From an uncultured Eubacteriales bacterium (GTDB lineage Bacteria > Bacillota > Clostridia > Christensenellales > Aristaeellaceae), in NCBI GenBank assembly GCA_900540045.1, contig UQEF01000078.1:1-14226 (forward strand): a stretch of 14,226 nt of DNA, read 5' to 3'. Below the pieces are notes generated by a model. The model saw nothing but the letters and a program-made list of their open reading frames with translations. It did no database searches and had not been told where the DNA came from. Positions 1 through 7,253 of the stretch are shown piece after piece (the first letter of the stretch is position 1; the number at the start of each line of letters is the position of its first letter). The position numbers and the translations under genes are program-made.

Positions 1-152
1 TGCGCTTTTTGACCGATCATCTCAACGGGGACCGCTATTTCCATATCCACCGCGAGGGGCACAATCTGGATCGCGCACGCACGCAGTTTCGTCTGGTGGA
101 ATGCATGGAGAAGAACTGGGACGCCATGGTGGAAATCGTCAAAAACGCCTGA
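1..152 (+). CDS. C-terminal end of an APH-family sugar kinase (N-acetylhexosamine kinase-like), partial
   Basis: Only the last 49 residues are present, read from base 3 to the TGA at 150-152. The tail contains GDRYFHIHREGHNLDRARTQ and then a Met-Glu-x-x-Trp-Asp stretch. From memory this resembles the C-terminus of aminoglycoside-phosphotransferase-fold kinases of the NahK (N-acetylhexosamine 1-kinase) and 'mucin desulfatase' group, where an HNLDRAR-like segment closes the helical C-lobe. Such enzymes phosphorylate GlcNAc or GalNAc at C1 in the cytoplasm during host-glycan use. The catalytic loop lies outside the window, so substrate and activity cannot be judged; another APH-fold kinase remains possible. 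The gene ends just before a strong hairpin terminator and converges on the minus-strand operon. Confidence 0.7.
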   Translation, partial: RFLTDHLNGDRYFHIHREGHNLDRARTQFRLVECMEKNWDAMVEIVKNA

Positions 153-167
153 TGGAACAAAAAATCC

Positions 168-215
168 AAGGCGCGCGGCTGTCGTTTCCTGCCGCGCGCC
201 TTTTCTGCGCTTTTT
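168..215. terminator. Bidirectional intrinsic terminator between convergent genes
   Basis: A 12-bp perfect stem, AAGGCGCGCGGC at 168-179 pairing with GCCGCGCGCCTT at 191-202, encloses an 11-base loop. On the plus strand it runs into a T-rich tail (201-204 and 211-215). On the minus strand a run of six T (complement of 159-164) follows the stem after about five bases. It can therefore end both the kinase transcript and the minus-strand operon, whose last stop codon is at 215-217. Confidence 0.85.
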
Positions 216-808
216 CAGGTGTGAAACTTTTTGCGGATTTCCAGCCAAAGTGGCTTGCGGAACAGCAGAAAGCTCAGCAAAAGCAGCCCCAGGCTCACCC
301 CGCCCACCACAATCATGGGCCAGTCCAGACGCTTAAGGCCAGCCAGCGACAATAGCGTTCCCACCAGCCCGATCAGAATCAGCTCAAACAGGGGCAGGAA
401 ATCGCGTTTGCGTTTGTGGAAAAACAGCAGAAAATATCCGCCCGTCACAATCAGCTCACCGAAGAACACGATGGGCACCACAAAGCCGCTCCAGCCGCCG
501 CCCACCACGCTGTCCAGCAGAAACAGGTACAGACATACCGCCAGCGCCGTGTCACACAGCTTTTTGATGGGCGTCGCCTCCACCTGCGGCTGGTAGATCA
601 GCGCTATCCAGACGGTCATCAGCCCGCCGATGACGATCAGACTCCACGCGGGCCCCTGCGTCAGCAGATTGATGATCAGGCACAGGTAACCGGCCAGCAC
701 AAAGGCGCTTCGCCACAGGGCCTGCCGGTTGCGCCGCCAGAAGGACTGCGACGTGTTGGGAGGATAGGTTGTATGCACGCGCATGGCCGGGGGAGTTTGA
801 TGAGTCAT
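215..808 (-). CDS. Six-helix DUF6320-like membrane protein
   Basis: This 197-residue protein has a short basic N-terminal region and about six hydrophobic helices (near 34-50, 55-72, 84-101, 108-130, 137-157 and 162-183). It ends in a charged FRKPLWLEIRKKFHT tail. The Trp-Ser-Leu after helix 1 and the Phe-His at the C-terminus match my recollection of DUF6320 proteins, which in Firmicutes are encoded next to alcohol-acetyltransferase-like proteins, as here. Those proteins usually start with a four-cysteine zinc ribbon; this one has no such motif. Its ATG overlaps the upstream stop as ATGA (805-808), so translation is probably coupled to the acyltransferase. It is the last gene of the operon, before a strong terminator. 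Function is unknown; a membrane partner of the acyltransferase is an inference. Confidence 0.72.
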   Translation of the reverse strand: MTHQTPPAMRVHTTYPPNTSQSFWRRNRQALWRSAFVLAGYLCLIINLLTQGPAWSLIVIGGLMTVWIALIYQPQVEATPIKKLCDTALAVCLYLFLLDSVVGGGWSGFVVPIVFFGELIVTGGYFLLFFHKRKRDFLPLFELILIGLVGTLLSLAGLKRLDWPMIVVGGVSLGLLLLSFLLFRKPLWLEIRKKFHT

Positions 809-2325
809 GAGGTCCCCTCCATATACGGCTCCAGGCCGCTTTCCACAAAATGCCGGTACAGCGAGTCCTCAAAAAGCGTCAGCGGGGTGTTTTTGGTCAC
901 GGTGAGCACCGCGCGGTCCTGAAAGCTGCACAGCGAGCAACAGGCGCGGTTGCGGATGGGCGCGCCCAGCACAAAGTCGAACTTGTCGATATACGCGGCC
1001 ATGTCCCGCGGCACGCCGATGGGGCCCAGGTTGGAAAACGTGGTGGTGAACACCGTATCGCTCAGGGTGCCGTAGATCAGGTAGGCGATGGGCCGCTTGA
1101 TGATGAGCGGTACGAAACGGAGCCAGCGAACCAGCCGCCGAGACAGTTCAAGCGTTTCGTCCAGCGATTCCCTGGCCGAACCCGCTTTCACCTGCGCGTC
1201 AATGAGCGGGAGAATGCCGTCCAGGGTATCAATGCCGTCGGGCGGCAGATTGATGGAGCAGTATAGCGAGAAGTTGCGCAGCGTGCGGCTGGAGTAAAAG
1301 CGGCGCATGTTGACCGGCAGCTGAATCTGGATTTTACGGCGGCCGGCGCGTCGGGGGCAGGAGTCCCGGCAGGCCAGCATCAGATAGCCCAGCATCAGCG
1401 TGGTCACGGTCACGCCCTTTTCATGCGCGCGGTCAAGCAGCGCGCTGGTGGAAAAGTTAAAGTGCAGCACGCGGTTGGGCTGCTCGTAGGCAGGCATGCC
1501 GCGCATCTGCAGCGCGGGCTTGCCCGCGAAGCCGTGTGCGCCCCGCATCCGGCCACCCAGCACAAAATCGTCCCGCCACTCGGCGGGGTCAGGCGGCTGG
1601 TCCAGGCAAAGCGTCTCCGGCCCGTCGGACACGCTTTCTCCCAACAGCCTCAGGTAGGTTTTGACCAGTGTGCGCAAAAACACACTGCCGCCCGTGCCAT
1701 CCGTCAGGATGTGAAAGAATTCGACGCTCACGCGGTTTTGCCAGTACACGACGCGCAGCGTGGGAGAGGATACCTGGCCCAGCTTCATCACGGCGCAGGG
1801 CAGCTTGCTTTCCTGCCGCACGGCGAAGCGGCGCATGGCGCTGTCGATATAGTGCCAGAAAAACCCGCATTTGACCGTGGTGGCAAAGTAGGGAAAACGG
1901 CGGATGGTATAGCTCAGCGCCATCTGCATGATGGCGGGCTCAACCGGCTTTTTCAGATAGCATGACAGACGGAATACCATCATGCGCTTGAGGCCCATGC
2001 TCATGGGATAGATTTTGGCCGCGTGGTCCAGCGGATACCAGTCGGTGCGCTCCGAGAGGTAAAAGCCGCCCAGCTGGCCGGGATCGAGCCGGGCAAGGGC
2101 CTTTTCCAGAGGAAGCCCCCGGTCCGTCAGCAGCGCAAGCGCCTCCAGGTGGTCCCGAAGCATCATGCCGGCATGGCGGCGGCTGACGCCGCCCAGACGG
2201 GCGCGCACATCCGTCAGCCATGCCTGAACGCGGGGCTGTTGGGCCGGCGTATAGCGCTGCTGTATTTGCTTTTCCAACTCCTTTGGTATGTTCAGGGCAT
2301 TCCGCCTCCTTGCCGCGAGTCGCAC
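805..2325 (-). CDS. Alcohol-acetyltransferase-like (CoA-dependent acyltransferase fold) protein with N-terminal extension
   Basis: Numbering is from the GTG at 2325 (506 residues). The family core begins at WYPLDHAAKIYP near residue 96. The acyltransferase motif HxxxDG is present as HILTDG (His205, Asp209), and DFVLG at 450 occupies the place of the DFGWG structural motif of the condensation/CAT superfamily. By family it should move an acyl group from CoA, but the acceptor is unknown. Residues 1-95 are a helical, Arg- and Leu-rich extension that I do not recognise. The start is uncertain. GTG 2325 has no ribosome site, whereas AAGGAGG (complement of 2305-2311) lies 9 bases before an in-frame CTG at 2293-2295, which would give 496 residues. 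A TTG at 2275-2277 touches its own AAAGGAG too closely. The gene follows the transglutaminase gene by 16 to 46 bases and overlaps the next gene by ATGA. Confidence 0.8.
   Translation of the reverse strand: MRLAARRRNALNIPKELEKQIQQRYTPAQQPRVQAWLTDVRARLGGVSRRHAGMMLRDHLEALALLTDRGLPLEKALARLDPGQLGGFYLSERTDWYPLDHAAKIYPMSMGLKRMMVFRLSCYLKKPVEPAIMQMALSYTIRRFPYFATTVKCGFFWHYIDSAMRRFAVRQESKLPCAVMKLGQVSSPTLRVVYWQNRVSVEFFHILTDGTGGSVFLRTLVKTYLRLLGESVSDGPETLCLDQPPDPAEWRDDFVLGGRMRGAHGFAGKPALQMRGMPAYEQPNRVLHFNFSTSALLDRAHEKGVTVTTLMLGYLMLACRDSCPRRAGRRKIQIQLPVNMRRFYSSRTLRNFSLYCSINLPPDGIDTLDGILPLIDAQVKAGSARESLDETLELSRRLVRWLRFVPLIIKRPIAYLIYGTLSDTVFTTTFSNLGPIGVPRDMAAYIDKFDFVLGAPIRNRACCSLCSFQDRAVLTVTKNTPLTLFEDSLYRHFVESGLEPYMEGTS
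2305..2311 (-). promoter_or_regulatory. Strong Shine-Dalgarno site with no matching ATG/GTG/TTG in the long frame
   Basis: AAGGAGG on the minus strand is a full anti-16S match. Four bases downstream is an ATG (2298-2300), but that frame reads Met-Pro-stop. In the long acyltransferase frame, the first codon at normal spacing (9 bases) is CTG at 2293-2295. Either CTG is used as the start or the site serves the two-codon leader. Confidence 0.6.
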
Positions 2326-2341
2326 CCGGTGTGCGTTTCGA

Positions 2342-4897
2342 TCAGCTCCGGCGGTCGGAACGCCGCCTCCGGGGCGCGCCGGTTTCGCGCTCCCCCTCGC
2401 GGTGCGCGGGCGCGACGGGCGGTTGGTCCGGTGCGTTGTTGGGCTTCCCCGGAGCGTCGGGCTCCGCGGGAGACGGCCGGCGTGTCTCAGGCGCCGGCGC
2501 GGAGGGACGCTTCGGTGCCCCGGCCGGTTTGGGCCGCTTGTTCAGCCGGACCGGTTTTACTTTTTTCTTGCGGGCCTTTAGCCCCTTCTTCTGGGCTACG
2601 GCAAAGGTGTAGTCATACTGCGGCTTGGGTTCCTCGTGTACCAGGGGCGTATCCAGACCGGTATAGACGCCTTTTCCGAAAGCGGCAGCAAACATGAAGC
2701 GCAGCTTGCGCACCGGGCTCTGCGGCTTGTAAAGCCGGGTAAAGATGTCCCTGGCGCGGGCGCTTTCGGCGGGGCCGGGCTCCACGCGGCTGTAATGGCT
2801 CATCGCCATGATGCGCCACAGGGGCAGCACCTGCACAGGCAGGGCCTTTTGCCGGTCCAGCCGGCGCGCGAAGAGCAGGGGCGTTTCGCCCGGGGCGGGC
2901 TTGTATTTCATCAGGCGAAGCAAAGCATAGACGGCGCTGCCATAGATGAAGATTTTATCCGATTCGCCGGTTGCCTGGGCGGCCATGTGCGCGGGCATGC
3001 GAAGGTGAATGCGCACCACCAGCGCGGCCACAGCGGCGGCAATCAGCACAAGCCACCACGGGAAGGGCGGCTGGTCCTGCGGGGGCGGGGGGACATCCGG
3101 GTCCTGCTGGGGCTGCGGGTCGGGACTGGGGGTGGGCTCCTCCTGCTGGTCCTGCTCGGGCGGCTGCGGACTGGGTGTGGGAGAAGGAGAGGGGCTGGGC
3201 TCCGGCTGCTGCTGGTCCTGCTGGTTGTCGCCTCCCATCTCCTGCTGCTGGGGCGTGGCATCGAAAGGCACCCAGCCAAAGCCCTCAAAATAGACTTCGG
3301 TCCAGGCGTGCGCATCCTTGCCGGTCACATAGGCGAAGCCGTCCGCGCCGGGCTGCGCCACAAAGCCCTCCACATAGCGCGCAGGCAGGCCCGCCATACG
3401 GCACAGCACCGTCATGGCCGAGGCGAAATAGGTGCAGTAGCCCTCCTTGCCCACATAGAGGAAATAGGTGACAAAATCCTGCGAATCGGGCGGCACGTCG
3501 GGCGTGAGCGTATAGCGGTAGTAGCGCTGCAGGTGGCGCATGATGGCGCACGCCTTTTCGTAGGGCGTGGCGGAGGAAGCGGTTATGTTGTTGACATCGG
3601 CCAGCATGCGCTCGGCGTCGGAGGTGCCGCTCAGGTGCTCGGGCAGCTGAAGACAGCTGTTGCAGATGTCCTCATAATAGGGGTCATCTCCCTTGGGCGC
3701 CGCGGCAATCAGCGCGCCCAGCTGTGTATTTCCGCCCTCCAGAATGGGCGCAAAGACGGTATACCGGTCGCCGCGCTGCAAATCGCGCGTGGTAAAGAGC
3801 TCGCTGCTGTCGTTAAAGTAGGCAACCAGGTTGGTCTGCGATGAAAACTGACGCAGAAACAGGGGGGTAAACAGCGTGCTGGTGGCGGTATCCTGCATCT
3901 GGATGCTCACGGCGTGCTCATCCAGCAACGTGCTTGCGCTGCGGACCACGTCGGAGGGCATGTTTTCCAAAAACACGCTTTCCCTGAGGCTTTGCCACCG
4001 CGGGCTGACATAGAGGCAGCGCCTTGCAGAGGCGGTGCTGCGCCAGGTCAGGCCGGTGTATTCGTCCTTGGAGATGGCGCGCAGCAGCGTGCGCGAATCG
4101 GTCTTGACGGTCATCACCGGCGAGTCGGAAGGCTGGGTAGGACCGCCCAGGCGGGCGTTGCCCTGGGGATAGTAGCCGTAGTTACCCAGGGTAAACACGT
4201 TGCGCGGGTCGGTGAAAAACAGGTAGTCCGATATGGTCTGGCGAAGCTCCATGGCCTTGTCATACAGGGGCTGAATCACCGTCTGTCCGGAAGGAAGCAA
4301 CAGCATGGCCAGCGCCACCACCGCCACGGCCAGCGGCAGCACCTGAAACAGGTTGGATTTTTCGTGCGAGGTCTGAGAAACCAGCAAAAGCAGCGCCACC
4401 AGCGCGGGCGTGGCAAACCACAGGTGTTCCGCCTGGCACAGGCTCCACATGCCAAAGAGCATCAGCACCACCAGAATGGTGGCGGGAAGAAAGCCGACGT
4501 TGCGTGAAGAAAACAGGTAGCTGATCCCCGCGACCGTTACGCCCAGCGTAAGGCCCAGCTGCCTGGCAAACAGCGGCGCGGCCGCCGTCACGCCGTTGAG
4601 ATACAGGGAAACAGCCTTGAACGCCTCCATGACCCAGCCGATGAGTCCCATATGGGGCAGGACCAGCTGCACAGCCAGCAGGGCGCCGCCCACGATGCCC
4701 AGCACCAGCCTGCCGCGCCGGAGCGTACCCAGCGCCGTACACAATACGGTTACCGCCGTCGCCGAGGCGATGGCCAGGGCCAGGGCGCTTTCCGCCTCAA
4801 AGGTAAACATCAGGGGAAGCAGCAGGCCCATGGTCAGCAGCATGCTGACCAGGAAACGCGACAGGCGTTCATTGGACAAAAACGCGGGTTTGCGCAT
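2342..4897 (-). CDS. TgpA-type membrane transglutaminase-like protein (DUF3488 / transglutaminase core / DUF4129-like)
   Basis: The protein is 851 residues long. Residues 1-205 hold a cluster of about six transmembrane helices (DUF3488 type), followed by an extracytoplasmic region. The transglutaminase-like triad is visible as Cys488 in EGYCTYFASAM, His530 in DAHAWTEVYF and Asp546 in GWVPFDATP. A Pro/Ser/Gln-rich linker (about 552-612) leads to a last helix (about 613-632). A cytoplasmic DUF4129-like segment with a LLRLMKYKP/ETPLLFARRL pattern follows. The final 85 or so residues are unusually rich in Lys, Arg, Pro and Ala. In this family the enzyme is thought to act as a peptidase or amidase on cell-surface protein or peptidoglycan, working with MoxR and DUF58 proteins. 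AAAGGAGG (4906-4913) lies 8 bases before the ATG. The gene follows DUF58 by 39 bases. Confidence 0.92.
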   Translation of the reverse strand: MRKPAFLSNERLSRFLVSMLLTMGLLLPLMFTFEAESALALAIASATAVTVLCTALGTLRRGRLVLGIVGGALLAVQLVLPHMGLIGWVMEAFKAVSLYLNGVTAAAPLFARQLGLTLGVTVAGISYLFSSRNVGFLPATILVVLMLFGMWSLCQAEHLWFATPALVALLLLVSQTSHEKSNLFQVLPLAVAVVALAMLLLPSGQTVIQPLYDKAMELRQTISDYLFFTDPRNVFTLGNYGYYPQGNARLGGPTQPSDSPVMTVKTDSRTLLRAISKDEYTGLTWRSTASARRCLYVSPRWQSLRESVFLENMPSDVVRSASTLLDEHAVSIQMQDTATSTLFTPLFLRQFSSQTNLVAYFNDSSELFTTRDLQRGDRYTVFAPILEGGNTQLGALIAAAPKGDDPYYEDICNSCLQLPEHLSGTSDAERMLADVNNITASSATPYEKACAIMRHLQRYYRYTLTPDVPPDSQDFVTYFLYVGKEGYCTYFASAMTVLCRMAGLPARYVEGFVAQPGADGFAYVTGKDAHAWTEVYFEGFGWVPFDATPQQQEMGGDNQQDQQQPEPSPSPSPTPSPQPPEQDQQEEPTPSPDPQPQQDPDVPPPPQDQPPFPWWLVLIAAAVAALVVRIHLRMPAHMAAQATGESDKIFIYGSAVYALLRLMKYKPAPGETPLLFARRLDRQKALPVQVLPLWRIMAMSHYSRVEPGPAESARARDIFTRLYKPQSPVRKLRFMFAAAFGKGVYTGLDTPLVHEEPKPQYDYTFAVAQKKGLKARKKKVKPVRLNKRPKPAGAPKRPSAPAPETRRPSPAEPDAPGKPNNAPDQPPVAPAHREGERETGAPRRRRSDRRS

Positions 4898-4936
4898 AGG
4901 CTTCCCCTCCTTTCCTCAGCGGCTGCCGCAGAGCGG

Positions 4937-6097
4937 TTATGCGCCCTGCGGCGTCACATAATCAACCTCTACCCCGGTATGCTGCAATTTGGCCACCAGC
5001 GGCAGCGTTTCCGGGTTGTCCGCCGCAAAGGTAACCAGGTAAAGCCGCACGTTGGGGCCCATGCGCTTCATGCGCGCGATCATGTCCACCAGGGCAGAGG
5101 TCAGGCGCGTGGTAATGATGACTACCGCGCCGGTCTTGCGAAGCTCGGCCAGCTGCATCATCAGCACGCGCTCAAAGCGTTCGGTTTCGTTAAAGGTACA
5201 GCGCGCCAGCTCGTCCAGCAGCACCGGCAGGCCCATGCGGCTGGAATACTCCATGGGCCGGTCGCCCACCAGGGGCATGCGCACGGGATTGTCCTGGCGA
5301 ATCTGGCAGGCTACCACGCTGGCGGCGGTTTCCAGCAGGGCGTCCTTCAAAAAGGCGCTCTGATCCTCGGGCATACCCTCGGCAAGCTGCGGAGGCGAGG
5401 TATCCAGCATGACCAGGGCATCGGGGAGAGCAGGCTCCTCAAACTGCTTGACGATGAGCTCGCGCTTGCGGGCGCTCATCTTCCAGTGGATGCGCTTGAG
5501 CGGGTCGCCCTGCTGATAGGCGCGAAAGTCGTTGGGACTGGAAGGGTCCTCCATGGCGCGGCGCATGGTTTCCACGCCCATGTCGCCCGCAGCGAAGGTC
5601 AGGGGCTCCACATCGAAGGGCACCGGCAGCACCAGCAGCTCCTGTCCGGTCATGTCGGGCTTATGCTCGCGCTTGAAAAAGCCGAATACGTCGCTCACCT
5701 CGTAACTTTCCACCCCGGGAAACATTGCGCCCACATGATCGGCCGCAAACCTGTGCACCACGCGCTGCCGCCGCCGGCCCAGCTGCGTCAGGTGAATCGT
5801 GCCGGCGGGGGTGTTGCTGGTGGCGCGCATATGCAGCGCTACCGGCGCGATGGGCAGGAGGCTGCGGTGGCTGACGGAGATTTCCATGCTGACCACCTCG
5901 CCGCGGTTGACCTTCGCGCCGCTGAGGGCGTTTTCCACCTTGACGCTCTTTTCCGCCATGCGCACGCTGGCCAGGGAGAATATCCATGCCAGCGCGATGA
6001 TCGCCGAGATGAGCAGGTACATGCGGTTGCCCATCGACAGCGCGCACAGCAGAAAAAAGCCGAAGCATGTGGCCAGGGTCGCGTTGGCCTTCTTCAC
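4937..6097 (-). CDS. DUF58-domain protein (MoxR partner)
   Basis: The protein is 386 residues long. Two N-terminal hydrophobic helices lie near residues 8-22 and 27-45, followed by a beta-rich region. The DUF58 signature begins at Asn189 with NDFRAYQQGDPLKRIHW (Trp205), then KMSARKRELIVKQFE. After it comes a von Willebrand-like segment with a partial metal-site motif, Asp232-Thr-Ser. Family members are membrane-anchored and usually encoded beside MoxR ATPases and TgpA-type transglutaminases, exactly as here. A scaffold or client role is presumed, not proven. The start is GTG at 6095-6097, chosen because AAAGGAG (6107-6113) lies 9 bases upstream. The gene is 43 bases after moxR and 39 before the transglutaminase gene, consistent with one transcript. 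Confidence 0.92.
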   Translation of the reverse strand: MKKANATLATCFGFFLLCALSMGNRMYLLISAIIALAWIFSLASVRMAEKSVKVENALSGAKVNRGEVVSMEISVSHRSLLPIAPVALHMRATSNTPAGTIHLTQLGRRRQRVVHRFAADHVGAMFPGVESYEVSDVFGFFKREHKPDMTGQELLVLPVPFDVEPLTFAAGDMGVETMRRAMEDPSSPNDFRAYQQGDPLKRIHWKMSARKRELIVKQFEEPALPDALVMLDTSPPQLAEGMPEDQSAFLKDALLETAASVVACQIRQDNPVRMPLVGDRPMEYSSRMGLPVLLDELARCTFNETERFERVLMMQLAELRKTGAVVIITTRLTSALVDMIARMKRMGPNVRLYLVTFAADNPETLPLVAKLQHTGVEVDYVTPQGA

Positions 6098-6140
6098 CGG
6101 CAGGGACTCCTTTCGTGTGGAATGGGCCGCGCCGGGCCGG

Positions 6141-7088
6141 TCAGCTCAGGCGCAGGGGAACGGGAACGTTTTCGACCACGGCGATGAGGATGCGTTCGGC
6201 GCTGATGCCTTTCATCTTGGCTTCGGGACTGGGGCTGACGCGGTGAGCCAGCACCGGAAGCACCATGCGCTGCACATCTTCCGGCAGGATATAGTCGCGC
6301 TCGTTGAGCAGCGCGCATGCCTGCGCGCCGCGGATGAGGGCGATGGCGCCGCGTGTGGACACGCCCAGCTGCAGGCTGGGATGCGTGCGGGTCATGGCGG
6401 CGATGTTGGCCACGTAGTGGCGCACCTCCTTGGAGCAATATACCGTGCCTACCATATCCTGCATGGCGATCACGTCGCGCGCGGAGCACACGGGAGTGAG
6501 GCTGGCCTGGGGCTTGACCGTGCCGGAGAAACGCTCCAATACGGCCATTTCTTCCTCCAGGGTGGGATAGCCCATCGAAACGCGCAGGAAAAAGCGGTCC
6601 ATCTGCGCTTCGGGCAAGGGGTAGGTGCCCACAAATTCGCTGGGGTTCTGCGTGGCCAGCACCATGAAGGGCTTGGGCATGGGATGGGTTACGCCATCCA
6701 CCGTGACCTGGTATTCCTCCATGACCTCCAGCAGCGCCGACTGCGTCTTGGGCGAGGTGCGGTTGATCTCGTCCGCCAGCGCGATCTGACACATGATGGC
6801 GCCGGGATGGAATTCCATCTCGCCGGTCTTGAAATTCACCATCGTAAAGCCGGTCACGTCGCTGGGCACCACGTCGGGCGTGAACTGGATGCGGTTGAAG
6901 GAGCAGTCCAGCGATTTTGCCAGGGCGCTGGCCAGGGTCGTCTTGCCGGTGCCGGGCACATCCTCGATCAGCACGTGTCCCTTGCAAAGCATGGCGATCA
7001 GCAGAAGCTCGATCACCTCGTCCTTGCCGACAATGACCTTGCCGATATTCTGTTTCAATGCCGTAATGACCTGGCGCGGATTGAGCAT
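6141..7088 (-). CDS. MoxR-family AAA+ ATPase
   Basis: The protein has 315 residues, normal for the family. The Walker A motif is VPGTGKTT (Lys49), Walker B is LADEINR (Asp106, Glu107), and sensor 1 is ATQNPSE (Asn148) followed by GTYPLPEAQMDRFF. The C-terminal lid contains the STRGAIALIRGAQACALL helix. MoxR ATPases are cytoplasmic hexameric chaperone-like machines that remodel or activate partner proteins carrying von Willebrand domains; the next gene encodes such a partner. The start is the ATG at 7086-7088, with AAGGGGG (7099-7105) 10 bases before it. A longer frame back to GTG 7166 is rejected because it would begin almost at the predicted transcription start. The gene is first in the five-gene operon. 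Confidence 0.94.
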   Translation of the reverse strand: MLNPRQVITALKQNIGKVIVGKDEVIELLLIAMLCKGHVLIEDVPGTGKTTLASALAKSLDCSFNRIQFTPDVVPSDVTGFTMVNFKTGEMEFHPGAIMCQIALADEINRTSPKTQSALLEVMEEYQVTVDGVTHPMPKPFMVLATQNPSEFVGTYPLPEAQMDRFFLRVSMGYPTLEEEMAVLERFSGTVKPQASLTPVCSARDVIAMQDMVGTVYCSKEVRHYVANIAAMTRTHPSLQLGVSTRGAIALIRGAQACALLNERDYILPEDVQRMVLPVLAHRVSPSPEAKMKGISAERILIAVVENVPVPLRLS

Positions 7089-7138
7089 ACCACCGCTTCC
7101 CCCTTGTATGTGGATCAGGATGCGCTTTTCAGGGCGCA

Positions 7139-7171
7139 AAACCGTGTGCGCGTGACGGGCACACACGGTTT
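7139..7171. promoter_or_regulatory. 10+10 bp dyad over the moxR transcription start (operator candidate)
   Basis: AAACCGTGTG (7139-7148) and CACACGGTTT (7162-7171) are perfect inverted repeats around a 13-base spacer. The dyad touches the -10 hexamer of the moxR promoter and is centred about 10 bases inside the transcribed region. A transcript from that promoter would start inside one arm, so a repressor site is more likely than an RNA hairpin. In RNA reading through from capA it could fold as a stem-loop. No T run follows on the minus strand, so it is not a normal terminator. Confidence 0.5.
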
Positions 7172-7200
7172 ATTATAACGGACGGGCCATGTTTTTACAA
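7172..7200 (-). promoter_or_regulatory. Sigma-A-type promoter of the moxR operon
   Basis: Minus-strand TTGTAA (7195-7200) and TATAAT (7172-7177) are separated by 17 bases. The -10 is a perfect consensus and the -35 matches 4 of 6. Predicted transcription starts near 7165, giving a leader of about 75 bases to the moxR ATG at 7088. The rest of 7089-7253 shows no gene. Confidence 0.8.
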
Positions 7201-7253
7201 GTATGTGACAAATGTTTTACGAATTTTCCCGACAACGCAAAGGCGCGGGCTGC

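Noticed and set aside
3060..3240. Repeated CTG/GGG-rich DNA resembling a tandem repeat
   Set aside because: It is the coding sequence of the Pro/Ser/Gln-rich linker of the transglutaminase protein; no regular repeat unit or CRISPR-like spacing.
2636..3844. Open plus-strand frame of 402 codons opposite the transglutaminase gene
   Set aside because: Shadow of the Pro/Gln-rich linker and the catalytic domain; Gly/Leu/Arg-biased and without motifs.
4652..6187. Open plus-strand frame of 511 codons opposite the DUF58 gene
   Set aside because: It is antisense to a gene with clear family motifs; its His/Gln/Gly-rich translation is typical of a GC-rich shadow frame, and it has no ribosome site or known domain.
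7089..7166. Longer MoxR starting at GTG 7166
   Set aside because: The start would lie at the predicted transcription start and in the dyad, with no ribosome site; ATG 7088 has a ribosome site and gives the normal family N-terminus.
5799..7178. Open plus-strand frame of 459 codons opposite moxR and DUF58
   Set aside because: It spans two well-supported genes on the other strand and has a composition typical of an antisense reading.
7205..7253. Terminator after capA
   Set aside because: Only a weak CCCG/CGGG pairing with AAAATT after it was found; not a convincing stem or T run, so read-through into moxR stays possible.
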